Shown in pieces: positions 1-7,526 of a stretch of DNA of 37,352 bases. A model generated the notes under the pieces. The model had not been told where the DNA came from. It made no database searches and saw only the letters and a list, made by a program, of their open reading frames with translations. Every line of letters starts with the position of its first letter. The stretch's first letter is position 1. The stretch comes from Magnetospirillum moscoviense (GTDB lineage Bacteria; Pseudomonadota; Alphaproteobacteria; Rhodospirillales; Magnetospirillaceae). The position numbers and the translations under genes are program-made. The stretch spans positions 1 to 37,352 of the forward strand of contig NZ_LWQU01000139.1 of the NCBI RefSeq assembly GCF_001650635.1, given 5' to 3'.

Positions 1-41
1 CCTTCCGATCCATCGCGCAAAACCTCCCGCGTTTCCGCCAT
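1..41 (-). CDS. 5' end of an unidentified gene (partial)
   Basis: An ATG at 41-39 opens a frame reading MAETREVLRDGSE before the window edge. It lies downstream of rpmA on the same strand, beyond a terminator hairpin. Alphaproteobacteria often have an acetyltransferase or obgE after rpmA, and an N-terminal 'LRDGS' would suit a GNAT protein, but thirteen residues cannot identify it. There is no strong Shine-Dalgarno sequence. Confidence 0.3.
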   Translation of the reverse strand, partial: MAETREVLRDGSE

Positions 42-109
42 TCTACACGATATCAATACGAATTGCGAATAGAGCCTTGTTTTAACCTTGTCCGACTCGC
101 AAACGCGAA

Positions 110-135
110 AAGGGGAACGGCGGACCGTTCCCCTT
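110..135 (-). terminator. Rho-independent terminator of rplU-rpmA
   Basis: A perfect 11-bp stem (AAGGGGAACGG / CCGTTCCCCTT) closes a 4-nt loop about 30 nt past the rpmA stop. Read on the minus strand the stem runs into TTTTCGCG, a short U tract. This separates the ribosomal protein operon from the next gene. Confidence 0.8.
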
Positions 136-164
136 CGCGCAATCCATAACCGGGAAACGGCTGA

Positions 165-431
165 TTATTCAGCGGCTTCCGGCAGCGGAGCGATATCGAT
201 GAAGGTGCGCTCGCCGCGATGGCGGAAGGTCACCTTGCCGACGCCGGTCGCGAACAAGGTGTGATCCTTGCCGATGCCGACATTGACGCCCGGATAGAAC
301 TTGGTGCCGCGCTGACGGACGATGATGTTGCCCGGCACGACGATCTCGCCGCCGAACTTCTTGACGCCCAGTCGCTGGCCCGCGGAATCGCGGCCGTTGC
401 GGGACGAACCACCAGCCTTTTTATGAGCCAT
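165..431 (-). CDS. rpmA: 50S ribosomal protein L27
   Basis: This 88-residue protein is L27 of the large ribosomal subunit, whose N-terminal tail reaches toward the peptidyl-transferase centre. It starts with the family hallmark [16 protein letters not shown], continues with [10 protein letters not shown], and has the usual length. The start is supported by an AAGGAG about 7 nt upstream. It follows rplU by 23 nt, the near-universal rplU-rpmA order, and is followed by a strong hairpin terminator. Expression should be from the promoter upstream of rplU. No anomaly is visible. Confidence 0.98.
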   Translation of the reverse strand: MAHKKAGGSSRNGRDSAGQRLGVKKFGGEIVVPGNIIVRQRGTKFYPGVNVGIGKDHTLFATGVGKVTFRHRGERTFIDIAPLPEAAE

Positions 432-454
432 GGGTCTTCTCCTTGCCTTACCGC

Positions 455-757
455 TTAACCGGCGGTGATGTCGGTGATGCGCAGGATGGTGATGTCCTGG
501 CGGTGGCCGTTCTTGCGGCGCGAGCTCTGACGGCGGCGCTTCTTGAAGACGATCAGCTTGGGGCCGCGCGCCTGGGCGACGACCTGGGCGGTGACGGTGG
601 CGCCGGCGACCAGCGGAGCGCCGATCTTGTCGCCCACCATGAGCACCTGGTCGAGCACCACCTGGGCACCCTCATCGCCAGCCAGCTTCTCGACGCGAAT
701 CACGTCGTCCTTGGCCACCTTGTACTGCTTACCGCCGGTCTGGATGACTGCGAACAT
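455..757 (-). CDS. rplU: 50S ribosomal protein L21
   Basis: This 100-residue protein matches L21 of the large ribosomal subunit, which binds 23S rRNA. It begins [14 protein letters not shown] and contains the basic segment [17 protein letters not shown] typical of the C-terminal RNA-binding part, with the final ITxI block. Length is normal for the family (about 100-105). It is the first gene of the rplU-rpmA operon and has a good sigma70-type promoter about 65 nt upstream, leaving a leader of roughly 55-60 nt. Confidence 0.98.
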   Translation of the reverse strand: MFAVIQTGGKQYKVAKDDVIRVEKLAGDEGAQVVLDQVLMVGDKIGAPLVAGATVTAQVVAQARGPKLIVFKKRRRQSSRRKNGHRQDITILRITDITAG

Positions 758-820
758 CGGTTTGTCCTACGCAAAAATGAACTTGCGCGCCAAGGGATGA
801 GCCCGGCGCGAGAGGGCGCA

Positions 821-848
821 ACTATACTCAGGCGCTTCCAAGAGTCAA
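821..848 (-). promoter_or_regulatory. Sigma70-type promoter of rplU-rpmA
   Basis: On the minus strand, TTGACT (848-843) and TATAGT (826-821) are separated by 16 nt, close to consensus at both boxes. It lies just beyond the stop of the upstream GAF-like gene and about 65 nt before the rplU ATG, so the ribosomal operon can be transcribed independently of its neighbours. Confidence 0.75.
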
Positions 849-851
849 GCG

Positions 852-1340
852 TCACAAATCCCGTTCCAATTCGCGCATCAGGAAGCGCGGCATGTCGGCG
901 ATGAAGGCGGTCAGACGAGTCACCACGTCGGGGGTGAAGAAGAACGCGGCGCGGGCATGGAAGAACACGAATCCCGATATTTGGTGGCCGCGGACCATCG
1001 GCACGGTCAGCGCCGACAGGTAGCCGGCGCCGCGCAACGCCCCCAGATAATCGGCGTCGGGATCGGAATAGTCGCGCAGGTCGCCGATGGTGCGGGCCTG
1101 GCCGTCACGGGCGGCCGCCGCCAGCAGCGGGGTGTCGCGCAAATCCCATTGGTAACGGTCCAGAATGTCGTGCGGCTCGCCAACCTGGGCGAAAGCGGCG
1201 ACCATTGACGTGCCGGAATCGTAGACTGCCATCGACACCCGGCACAAGGTGACGTCGCCGGTCAAACGCTGCGCCTGCGCCAGGGCCGCCTCCAGCAGCC
1301 AGGTCACGCGCGCCTCGCGCTTAGTCGTCGATTTAAGCAC
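852..1340 (-). CDS. Small GAF-like domain protein (paralogue 1)
   Basis: This 162-residue protein has the length and pattern of a lone GAF-type sensor domain: a helical N-terminus (TWLLEAALAQAQRLTG), a central strand (SMAVYDSG), and a later hydrophobic GYLSALTVPM followed by ISGFVFFHA, which resembles the GAF core. No output domain is present. The start is a GTG at 1340, supported by GAGGAG 4 nt upstream. The gene immediately upstream on the same strand is a paralogue, sharing the MAVYD / LLDxYQ-like / LxxAGxxSxLT blocks. Ligand and partner are unknown, and the GAF call rests on pattern recognition only. Confidence 0.7.
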   Translation of the reverse strand: MLKSTTKREARVTWLLEAALAQAQRLTGDVTLCRVSMAVYDSGTSMVAAFAQVGEPHDILDRYQWDLRDTPLLAAAARDGQARTIGDLRDYSDPDADYLGALRGAGYLSALTVPMVRGHQISGFVFFHARAAFFFTPDVVTRLTAFIADMPRFLMRELERDL

Positions 1341-1397
1341 ACCACTCCTCCACTGCCGCGTTACGCACAGATAGCAGCGCCGCCCCCGCGACGGAAC

Positions 1398-1420
1398 CCC
1401 TGACCAAAGTTTGGTCAGGG
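1398..1420. promoter_or_regulatory. Perfect 23-nt palindrome between the two GAF-like genes
   Basis: The sequence is a perfect palindrome: an 11-nt arm (CCCTGACCAAA), one central G, and the exact reverse complement. It overlaps the stop codon of the upstream paralogue (1415-1417) and sits about 58 nt before the GTG of the downstream one. There is no U tract, so a terminator is less likely than a dimeric repressor or activator site. The binding protein is not identifiable from the window. Confidence 0.5.
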
Positions 1421-1921
1421 CGCGGCCCGCGTCAATTCGCGGCCCAAATGTCCGGTCAGTTCGCCCAGCAGGGGAGACAGACGCTGAAGCGCGGCCTCGG
1501 TGAAGGCGCCTTCGGCCTTGGAATTGACGAACAGGAAGCCCGCCACCTCGTCCGCCCCGAAGACCGCTCCGGGGATCGACATGGTCAGGCTGCTGCGAAA
1601 CCCCGCCAGGCGCAAGGCCGAATGGTGGGGCGCCCTGTCGATGCCGAAGCGGGGAATGTCGTGGACGATCCGTTCGCCCGGCCCGGCGGCCAGCAGCACC
1701 AGACCCGGCATCGCCGCCAGCGGCTGCTGGTAGGTATCCAGCAAGGAATCACCCTCGCCGGCATGGGCCACGGCCGAGACCAGCCCGCTGATCGCGTCGT
1801 AATGGGCCACCGCCATCCGGCAGATGGATTGGCAATCGGCATGGCGCCGGATGCGCACCAGCGCCGAGTTCAAGATCCACGCCGTGCGGCTACGGCGTTG
1901 CCGCGAGGGGGTGATGATCAT
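1415..1921 (-). CDS. Small GAF-like domain protein (paralogue 2)
   Basis: This 168-residue protein is a single GAF-like domain related to the product of the adjacent 852-1340 gene. Both carry an N-terminal helix, an RMAVAHYD/SMAVYD strand, an LLDxYQ segment followed by a Leu/Ala-rich stretch, and an LRxAGxxSxLTMxxP core leading to a VAGFLFVNS or ISGFVFFHA strand. The ATG at 1921 has AAGGA upstream at short spacing. There is no DNA-binding or catalytic domain. Tandem arrangement on one strand suggests local duplication, and the proteins might form homo- or heterodimers. Function is unknown. Confidence 0.7.
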   Translation of the reverse strand: MIITPSRQRRSRTAWILNSALVRIRRHADCQSICRMAVAHYDAISGLVSAVAHAGEGDSLLDTYQQPLAAMPGLVLLAAGPGERIVHDIPRFGIDRAPHHSALRLAGFRSSLTMSIPGAVFGADEVAGFLFVNSKAEGAFTEAALQRLSPLLGELTGHLGRELTRAAP

Positions 1922-1988
1922 GGCATCCTTCGATCAAATACGAAGGACATATATCATATAGCCAGGGATTTGGAAGTCCCGTAGGTGA

Positions 1989-2519
1989 TCAACCGCTGAA
2001 TTCGGCGGTGCAGTTGGGCGTTTCCCACACCTTGACCGAAACCAGCCGGGCCTGGCCGTCGGAACGGCGCCCGACCGGCTCGGCCAGCCGGGTGAACCAG
2101 TGGCGCGCCAGGCATTCGGCGGTCGGCTGGAACGGCACCACCGTCAGCTTGGTCCCTAGGCGGGTGTCGGTGGTGGTGGCCTCGCCGTGGGCACGCACCT
2201 GGGCGTCCAGGCCCGCCAGCCAGCCATCGACATCGCGCCCCATCGGGCAGAACATGGTCAGCAGCTCGCGGTCGGCCAGGGCGGCGATGAAACCGTGATC
2301 GCACGGGCCGTCGATGGCCGTCAGCATCTCGTCCTTCAGGAAGCCGAAATCCAGCACCATGTCGGTCTGCTCGCCGCCATGATGCAGGTCGGCCGCCTCG
2401 CATACCGCCTCGATGGCATAGCGATGGCCGTGCAGGTGCCGGCACTTCGAGCCATGGGTCATGATGCGGTGGCCGGCATCGATCTCGATGCGGCGGGTGA
2501 TGCGGTAGGGCGCATTCAT
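1989..2519 (-). CDS. queD: 6-carboxy-5,6,7,8-tetrahydropterin synthase (QueD)
   Basis: QueD converts 7,8-dihydroneopterin triphosphate to 6-carboxytetrahydropterin in the queuosine/preQ0 pathway. The 176-residue protein shows the PTPS-family zinc ligands His17, His30 and His32, with the catalytic Cys26 in the C-x3-HGH motif (CRHLHGH). Later it has DFGFLKDEM and the C-terminal SVKVWETPNCTAEF, where the Glu is a family-conserved substrate anchor. It is slightly longer than the common 120-140-residue bacterial QueD. It starts 2 nt after queE ends, so translation is probably coupled. The pairing with queE favours QueD over a biopterin-type PTPS. Confidence 0.92.
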   Translation of the reverse strand: MNAPYRITRRIEIDAGHRIMTHGSKCRHLHGHRYAIEAVCEAADLHHGGEQTDMVLDFGFLKDEMLTAIDGPCDHGFIAALADRELLTMFCPMGRDVDGWLAGLDAQVRAHGEATTTDTRLGTKLTVVPFQPTAECLARHWFTRLAEPVGRRSDGQARLVSVKVWETPNCTAEFSG

Positions 2520-2521
2520 GG

Positions 2522-3130
2522 TCAGGGAATTCCCAGCAACTTATGGGTCTGCAGGCTGAGCCGCCAGCCCGGATGCGTCAAGCAATAGGATACGCATTCC
2601 TGCACCGAGCCGGCGACGCCGTCCCGGGGCTGCAGGAAGAAATGGCGAAACGGCAGGCGCAGCAGGGCGTCGGGGTCGATGCCGTCTTGCGGCCACACCA
2701 GCTTGATCTCCTCGCCGGCTGCGACCTTCAATTCGGTGCCGGCCTTGGGGCTGACGCAGACCCAGTCCAGACCCGCCGGCAAGGCGATGGTGCCGTTGGT
2801 CTCGACCGCCACCTCGAAGCCGTGATCGTGCAAGGCGCGAACCAGGGCATCGTCCAGTTGCAGGCCGGGCTCGCCGCCGGTGACCACCGCCAGCGGAAAA
2901 CCGCCGCCCGGCCACAAATCCGCCGCCGCTCGCGCCAAGGCGACGGCGTCGCCATAACGCTCGCCGCCGACGAAATCGGTGTCGCAGAATCGGCAGGCGG
3001 CCGCGTCGCGGTCTTCCTCGCGCCCCGACCACAGATTGCAGCCGGCCAGGCGGATGAAAATTGCGGCGCGGCCCGCCTGGCCGCCCTCGCCCTGCAGGGT
3101 GTAGAACAGTTCCTTGACCGTATAGGCCAA
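2522..3130 (-). CDS. queE: 7-carboxy-7-deazaguanine synthase (QueE, radical SAM)
   Basis: QueE is the radical SAM enzyme that turns 6-carboxytetrahydropterin into 7-carboxy-7-deazaguanine. The cluster motif here is Cys31-x14-Cys46-x2-Cys49 rather than the usual CxxxCxxC, a variant known in some proteobacterial QueE. TLQGEG near the N-terminus and VVTGGEP, the SAM-binding GGE motif, follow. No ATG fits: the best start is a TTG at 3130, just after the DUF1178 stop, giving 202 residues beginning at AYTVKELFYTLQGEG. An upstream extension would overlap the DUF1178 gene with low-complexity sequence and was rejected. queD follows after 2 nt. Confidence 0.9.
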   Translation of the reverse strand: MAYTVKELFYTLQGEGGQAGRAAIFIRLAGCNLWSGREEDRDAAACRFCDTDFVGGERYGDAVALARAAADLWPGGGFPLAVVTGGEPGLQLDDALVRALHDHGFEVAVETNGTIALPAGLDWVCVSPKAGTELKVAAGEEIKLVWPQDGIDPDALLRLPFRHFFLQPRDGVAGSVQECVSYCLTHPGWRLSLQTHKLLGIP

Positions 3131-3131
3131 A

Positions 3132-3383
3132 TCAGTGCTGGCCGGCGAAGGCGCAGCCGCCGCAGCCGCCACCCATCGGGTTGGACGGGCAGGCGGCCAT
3201 CGGCGCAGCAGCAGCAGCCGTCTTGGCGACGTTAGGCGCCATGATCGCCTTGCCGACATGGGTGTCGCCGCATTCCGGGCAGACCAGCGCGCCGTCCTGC
3301 TTCTTGGCATCGTAATCGCCGGAATTGTCGAACCATTGTTCGAAATGGTGGTCCTTCGAGCAGCGCAGCGTATAGAGAATCAT
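3132..3383 (-). CDS. DUF1178-family small protein
   Basis: The 83-residue product begins MILYTLRCSKDHHFEQWFDNSGDYD and carries CPECG, then KAIMAPNVA, matching the N-terminal part of the DUF1178 family as I know it. Members are usually about 140 residues; this one is short and ends in an Ala-rich stretch and a Gly/Cys tail (GGGCGGCAFAGQH) in place of the family C-terminus. The four N-terminal Cys/His positions could bind one metal. It precedes queE with only 1 nt between its stop and the proposed queE TTG, so it is probably co-transcribed with the queuosine genes. Function is unknown. Confidence 0.8.
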   Translation of the reverse strand: MILYTLRCSKDHHFEQWFDNSGDYDAKKQDGALVCPECGDTHVGKAIMAPNVAKTAAAAAPMAACPSNPMGGGCGGCAFAGQH

Positions 3384-3468
3384 CGGTTCGTCCCGTCGGT
3401 TGGGCCAAGTCTTGCCGGGTTATATGGGAGAGCGCGGGCGGAAGTCAAAAGAACCCGCCGCCCCCCCC

Positions 3469-4155
3469 TTAACCAAACGACAGCCGGCAGGTGCCCCAAT
3501 TCATCAACAGCAGGTCCTGAGTGCGGCCGGGCGGCCCCACCCGCTGGCGGGTGGTGAACAGGGCCAGATGCAGAATCATCGGCGGAAAGCTGGCCAGGGC
3601 GCGGCCGCTGATGCTTTTGACCGTGGCGGCGTGCCCGCCGGGAACCGGGTCGAAGCCGCCGCCGGCCCGGGGCGCGGCGATGGCGGTGTCGTGGGCGGGA
3701 GTCTCGGCGGCCAGCCGGCGCAGCAGGGCCGGATATTCATCGCCGATCGGACGGGCAAAGGCGGCCAGCCCGGCCTCGCCCCGGTAAAGCCGCGGCGTGC
3801 GGCCCATCGGCACGTCATCGGGCGCATGGGCCATGAAATCGCCGGCACTGCCCCACAGCGCGTCGCGCCCCAGCCGCGTCAACCCCAGATTGACATCGTC
3901 GGTCAGGAACAGGGCGATGGCGGGCTGGCTGTCGGGGCCGTGATAGGTGACGGTGAACGGCGCGCGGGCCAGGCGGATCATGCCGACGGTCTCGGCGATG
4001 TCTTGCCCGTCCTGGGCAAAGCGCAGCGCGTCGCAGCGGGTCGGATAGGTGATCTGGGCCGACGGGCGATCGGGCGGCGGCGGCGGCGCTTCGGCACACC
4101 CCGCCAACAAGGGCGTGATGACAAGGAACGCGGCGAAAAGGCGCATGCGAGACAT
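3469..4155 (-). CDS. Putative lipoprotein of unknown function
   Basis: The 228-residue product starts with a lipoprotein signal: MRLFAAFLVITPLLAGC, lipobox LAGC, followed by a Pro-rich linker (APPPPPDRP). This predicts anchoring in an envelope membrane by an N-terminal lipid. The mature part has no motif I recognise. Either ATG at 4155 (MSRMRL) or 4146 (MRLF) could start it, the second giving the more standard signal peptide. It stands alone between DUF1178 and the BI-1 gene, all on the minus strand. Real coding is supported by the intact signal peptide and by codon bias. Confidence 0.7.
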   Translation of the reverse strand: MSRMRLFAAFLVITPLLAGCAEAPPPPPDRPSAQITYPTRCDALRFAQDGQDIAETVGMIRLARAPFTVTYHGPDSQPAIALFLTDDVNLGLTRLGRDALWGSAGDFMAHAPDDVPMGRTPRLYRGEAGLAAFARPIGDEYPALLRRLAAETPAHDTAIAAPRAGGGFDPVPGGHAATVKSISGRALASFPPMILHLALFTTRQRVGPPGRTQDLLLMNWGTCRLSFG

Positions 4156-4185
4156 CCAACAAAGGGTCAGGGCCGAAAAAGGTTT

Positions 4186-4213
4186 GGGCCGCGAAGGTTA
4201 CCCCCCGCGGCCC
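4186..4213 (-). terminator. GC-rich hairpin after the BI-1 gene
   Basis: An 8-bp perfect stem (GGGCCGCG / CGCGGCCC) with a 12-nt loop lies 25-50 nt past the stop of the BI-1 gene. On the minus strand a TTTTT run follows about 5 nt after the stem, so it may be a weak intrinsic terminator. Confidence 0.4.
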
Positions 4214-4238
4214 AGCCCTAGCCTTGACGATGGTCTGG

Positions 4239-4964
4239 TTATTCCTCGCCGCGGGTCACGCCCATGAAGCGGAGCAGGAACAAGAACAGGTTGATGAAGT
4301 CCATATAAAGCGTCAGCGCGCCCATCACCGACTTCTTGGCGGCGATCTCGTGACCGTCGCCTTCCCAGTACATTTCCTTGATCTTCTGAGTGTCATAGGC
4401 GGTCAGGCCCGCGAAGATCAGCACACCGGCGGCCGAGATGACGAACTCCATCATCGAGCTTTGCAGGAAGATGTTGACCAGCGAGGCGATGATCAGGCCG
4501 AACAGTCCCATGATCAGGAATGTGCCGAAGCCGGACAGGTCCTTCTTGGTGGTATAGCCCCAAAGCGACAGGCCGGCGAAGGCGGCGGCCGAGACGAAGA
4601 AGGTGCGCGCGATCGAGGTGCCGGTATAGGCGACGAAGATTGACGCCAGCGACAGCCCCATCAACGCGGCGTAGACCCAGAACACCACCTTGGCGGTCGA
4701 GGCCTGCATGGCGTGGATGCGGAACGCCAGGAAAAACACCAGCCCGACCGGGGCCAGCAGCACCACCCACTTCAAGGGGGTGCCGAAAATCATCTGCAAG
4801 GCAGCGGGGCTGGACGCGACCAGCAGGGCGATGATGCCGGTCAGGGCCACGCCCGAGGCCATGTAATTGTAAACCCCCAGCATGTACTTGCGCAGGCCGA
4901 CATCGATCTCGGCGGCCTCTGCTTGCGCGGGGGTCATATATTTGCGATCGGAACCGAAGGCCAT
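4239..4964 (-). CDS. Bax inhibitor-1/YccA family membrane protein
   Basis: This 241-residue polytopic protein has about seven hydrophobic segments and belongs to the BI-1 (UPF0005) family, multi-pass inner-membrane proteins, some of which act as pH-sensitive calcium leak channels. Diagnostic pieces are the N-terminal RKYMLGVYNYMASGVALTG, the central FVAYTGTSIARTFFVSAAAF, and the C-terminal GLTAYDTQKIKEMY with two Asp-containing helices, ending LYMDFINLFLFLLRFMG. Length is typical. It is divergent from the helicase gene at 5088. The physiological role is not deducible. Confidence 0.92.
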   Translation of the reverse strand: MAFGSDRKYMTPAQAEAAEIDVGLRKYMLGVYNYMASGVALTGIIALLVASSPAALQMIFGTPLKWVVLLAPVGLVFFLAFRIHAMQASTAKVVFWVYAALMGLSLASIFVAYTGTSIARTFFVSAAAFAGLSLWGYTTKKDLSGFGTFLIMGLFGLIIASLVNIFLQSSMMEFVISAAGVLIFAGLTAYDTQKIKEMYWEGDGHEIAAKKSVMGALTLYMDFINLFLFLLRFMGVTRGEE

Positions 4965-5087
4965 AGCAATCCTCTGGGGTTCGGGTTGTCATCAGATGCA
5001 CCCAATATGGCGCGTTATACGGGCAAATCAAGCAAAGCAAGCCGGCTCTTGCCAAAGGGCGGGAATCCTTGCCACCCTGGGCGGGCA

Positions 5088-7526
5088 ATGACCATTCCTT
5101 CGGGCCGGGTGCTGGCCGTCCTGGGCCCCACCAACACCGGCAAGACCCATTTCGCCCTGGACCGCATGCTGGGTCACGCCAGCGGCATGATCGGCTTTCC
5201 GCTGAGATTGCTGGCGCGCGAGAATTACGACCGCATCGCCAAGGCCAAGGGGGCCGCCAGCGTCGCCTTGATCACCGGCGAGGAAAAAATCATTCCGCCC
5301 CGGCCGCGCTGGTTCGTCTGCACCGTCGAATCGATGCCGCTGGACCGCCCCGTCGCCTTCCTGGCCATCGACGAGATCCAATTGTGCGCCGACGCGGATC
5401 GCGGCCACATCTTCACCGACCGGCTGTTGCATGCCCGCGGCTCGGAGGAAACATTGTTCCTGGGCGCCGAGACCATCAAGCCGCTGATCCGCAAGCTGGT
5501 GCCGGGGATCGAGTTCCAGACCAGGCCGCGCCTGTCCTGCCTGACCCATGCCGGCCATACCAAGCTGAACCGATTGCCGCCCCGGTCGGCGGTGGTGGCC
5601 TTCTCGGCCGCCGAGGTCTATGCCACCGCCGAGTATGTCCGCCGCCAGAAGGGCGGCGCCGCCGTGGTGCTGGGCGCGCTCAGCCCCCGCACCCGCAACG
5701 CCCAGGTCGGCATGTACCAGGCCGGTGAAGTGGATTTCATCATCGCCACCGACGCCATCGGCATGGGGCTGAACATGGATGTCGACCATGTCGCCTTCGC
5801 CCAGTTGCGCAAGTTCGACGGCCGCAGCCCCCGCGACCTGGAACCGGCCGAGATCGCCCAGATCGCCGGCCGCGCCGGGCGGCACATGAATGACGGCACC
5901 TTCGGCACCACCGCCGACATCGCCGCCCTGCCCGACGAACTGGCCCAGGCGGTCGAGGCCCACCGCTTCCCGGCGCTTCGCGCATTGTCGTGGCGCAATT
6001 CCGATTTGCGCTTCGCCTCGGTGGCGGCGCTGCTGGCCTCGCTGGACAAGGCCCCGCCCGGCCCCGGCCTGATCCGCGCGCGTGAGGCCGATGACCATCT
6101 GGCCCTGGCGCAACTGGCCCATGATTCCGAGCTGATGGCCAAGGTCAATCACCCCGAGCGGGTCAAGCTGCTGTGGGATGTCTGCCAGGTCCCCGACTTC
6201 CGCAAGGTGATGACCGAGAATCACAGCCGGCTGCTGGCCCAGTTGTTTCGCCACCTGATCGGGCCGGGCCGCAAGATTCCCACCGACTGGCTGGCCGGCC
6301 AGGTGGCGCGGCTGGACCGCACCGACGGCGAGTTGGACACCATCGTCGCCCGCATCGCCGCCATCCGCACCTGGACCTATGTCGCCCACCGCCCCGGCTG
6401 GGTGCACGACCCGGTCCATTGGCAAGAGCAGACCCGGGCCATCGAGGACCGATTATCCGACGCCTTGCACCATTGCCTGACCCAGCGCTTCGTCGATCGC
6501 CGGACCGCGGTGCTGGTGCGCGCCATGCAGGCCGAGGGCGATCTGCTGTCGGCGGTGGCCCGCTCGGGCGAGGTGCTGGTGGAAGGCCAGCATGTCGGCC
6601 ACCTGGCCGGCTTTCGCTTCGTCCCCGACCAGACCGAGGGCACGCTGGCGGCCAAGGCGGTGCTGGCCTCGGCGGCGCGCGCGCTGAAGTCCGAGATCCG
6701 CAACCGGCTCGAGGAACTGTGCCGCGACGGCGACGAGGCCTTCCAGATGGCCGAGGACGCGACCTTGCTGTGGCGCGGCCAACCGGTGGCGCGGATGATC
6801 GCCGGCCCGGAAATGTTAAGGCCGCAGGTCGAGCCGCTGGTCTCGGACCTGCTCGAGCCGGCCATGCGCGAGCGCCTGAAGAAGCGCCTGTCAGCCTGGT
6901 TGACGGCCAGCCTGGCCCTGGCCTTCAGGCCGCTGCTGGCCGCCCAGGCGGCGCCGCTGTCGGGGCATGCGCGCGGGCTGGTCCACCATCTGGCGGAAGG
7001 CTTGGGCAGTGCGCCCCTGGTCAGCGCCCGCGACATGGTCCGGGCGCTGACCGAGTCGGACCGTCAGGCCTTGGCCCGGCTGGGCATCCGGCTGGGCCAT
7101 GATTGGGCCTTCATGCCGGCCCTGCTGAAAGGTCCGTTGCAGGGTTTGCGGGCCAGGCTGTGGGCGGCCTCAACCGGTTTGCCCCTTCCCGCCCTTCCCG
7201 GCGGCCGGGTGTCGGTGCCGATTGCGGCCCCGCCGGACTTCTACGGCGCCATCGGTTATGCGGTGCTTGGGCCGGTGGCCATCCGGGTCGATCTGCTGGA
7301 ACGCTTCACCGCCCAATTGCGCGCCAAGGGCAGCGAGCCGATCCGCCTGACCGGCGAGTTGACCGCGCCCCTGGGGCTGAAGGCTGACGAGGCGGCGGCG
7401 GTGCTGCAGGCCTTGGGCTATCGGCAGGAAGCCGATTTGTGGGTGGCAGGCGCGCGGCCGAAACCCCGCAGCCGCCAGCGCGCCCGCCCCGATTCCCCCT
7501 TCGCGGTGCTGAAGAACCGGGCTTAA
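5088..7526 (+). CDS. Suv3-like ATP-dependent RNA helicase
   Basis: The 812-residue protein is a superfamily 2 helicase close to the mitochondrial Suv3 family. Motif I is GPTNTGKT (residues 13-20), motif II is DEIQ (95-98) in AIDEIQLCADADRGHIFTDRLL, and motif VI is QIAGRAGR. A long C-terminal region follows. ATG 5088 was chosen because it places the Walker A loop close to the N-terminus, as in the family; the open frame extends to 4713 but that would run antisense through the BI-1 start. Suv3 proteins unwind RNA for exoribonuclease decay; the bacterial role is inferred. The 3' end overlaps the convergent SDR gene by 4 nt. Confidence 0.88.
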   Translation: MTIPSGRVLAVLGPTNTGKTHFALDRMLGHASGMIGFPLRLLARENYDRIAKAKGAASVALITGEEKIIPPRPRWFVCTVESMPLDRPVAFLAIDEIQLCADADRGHIFTDRLLHARGSEETLFLGAETIKPLIRKLVPGIEFQTRPRLSCLTHAGHTKLNRLPPRSAVVAFSAAEVYATAEYVRRQKGGAAVVLGALSPRTRNAQVGMYQAGEVDFIIATDAIGMGLNMDVDHVAFAQLRKFDGRSPRDLEPAEIAQIAGRAGRHMNDGTFGTTADIAALPDELAQAVEAHRFPALRALSWRNSDLRFASVAALLASLDKAPPGPGLIRAREADDHLALAQLAHDSELMAKVNHPERVKLLWDVCQVPDFRKVMTENHSRLLAQLFRHLIGPGRKIPTDWLAGQVARLDRTDGELDTIVARIAAIRTWTYVAHRPGWVHDPVHWQEQTRAIEDRLSDALHHCLTQRFVDRRTAVLVRAMQAEGDLLSAVARSGEVLVEGQHVGHLAGFRFVPDQTEGTLAAKAVLASAARALKSEIRNRLEELCRDGDEAFQMAEDATLLWRGQPVARMIAGPEMLRPQVEPLVSDLLEPAMRERLKKRLSAWLTASLALAFRPLLAAQAAPLSGHARGLVHHLAEGLGSAPLVSARDMVRALTESDRQALARLGIRLGHDWAFMPALLKGPLQGLRARLWAASTGLPLPALPGGRVSVPIAAPPDFYGAIGYAVLGPVAIRVDLLERFTAQLRAKGSEPIRLTGELTAPLGLKADEAAAVLQALGYRQEADLWVAGARPKPRSRQRARPDSPFAVLKNRA

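Noticed and set aside
4713-5087. N-terminal extension of the helicase
   Set aside because: It would overlap the divergent BI-1 gene antisense and places 125 unrelated residues before the Walker A loop.
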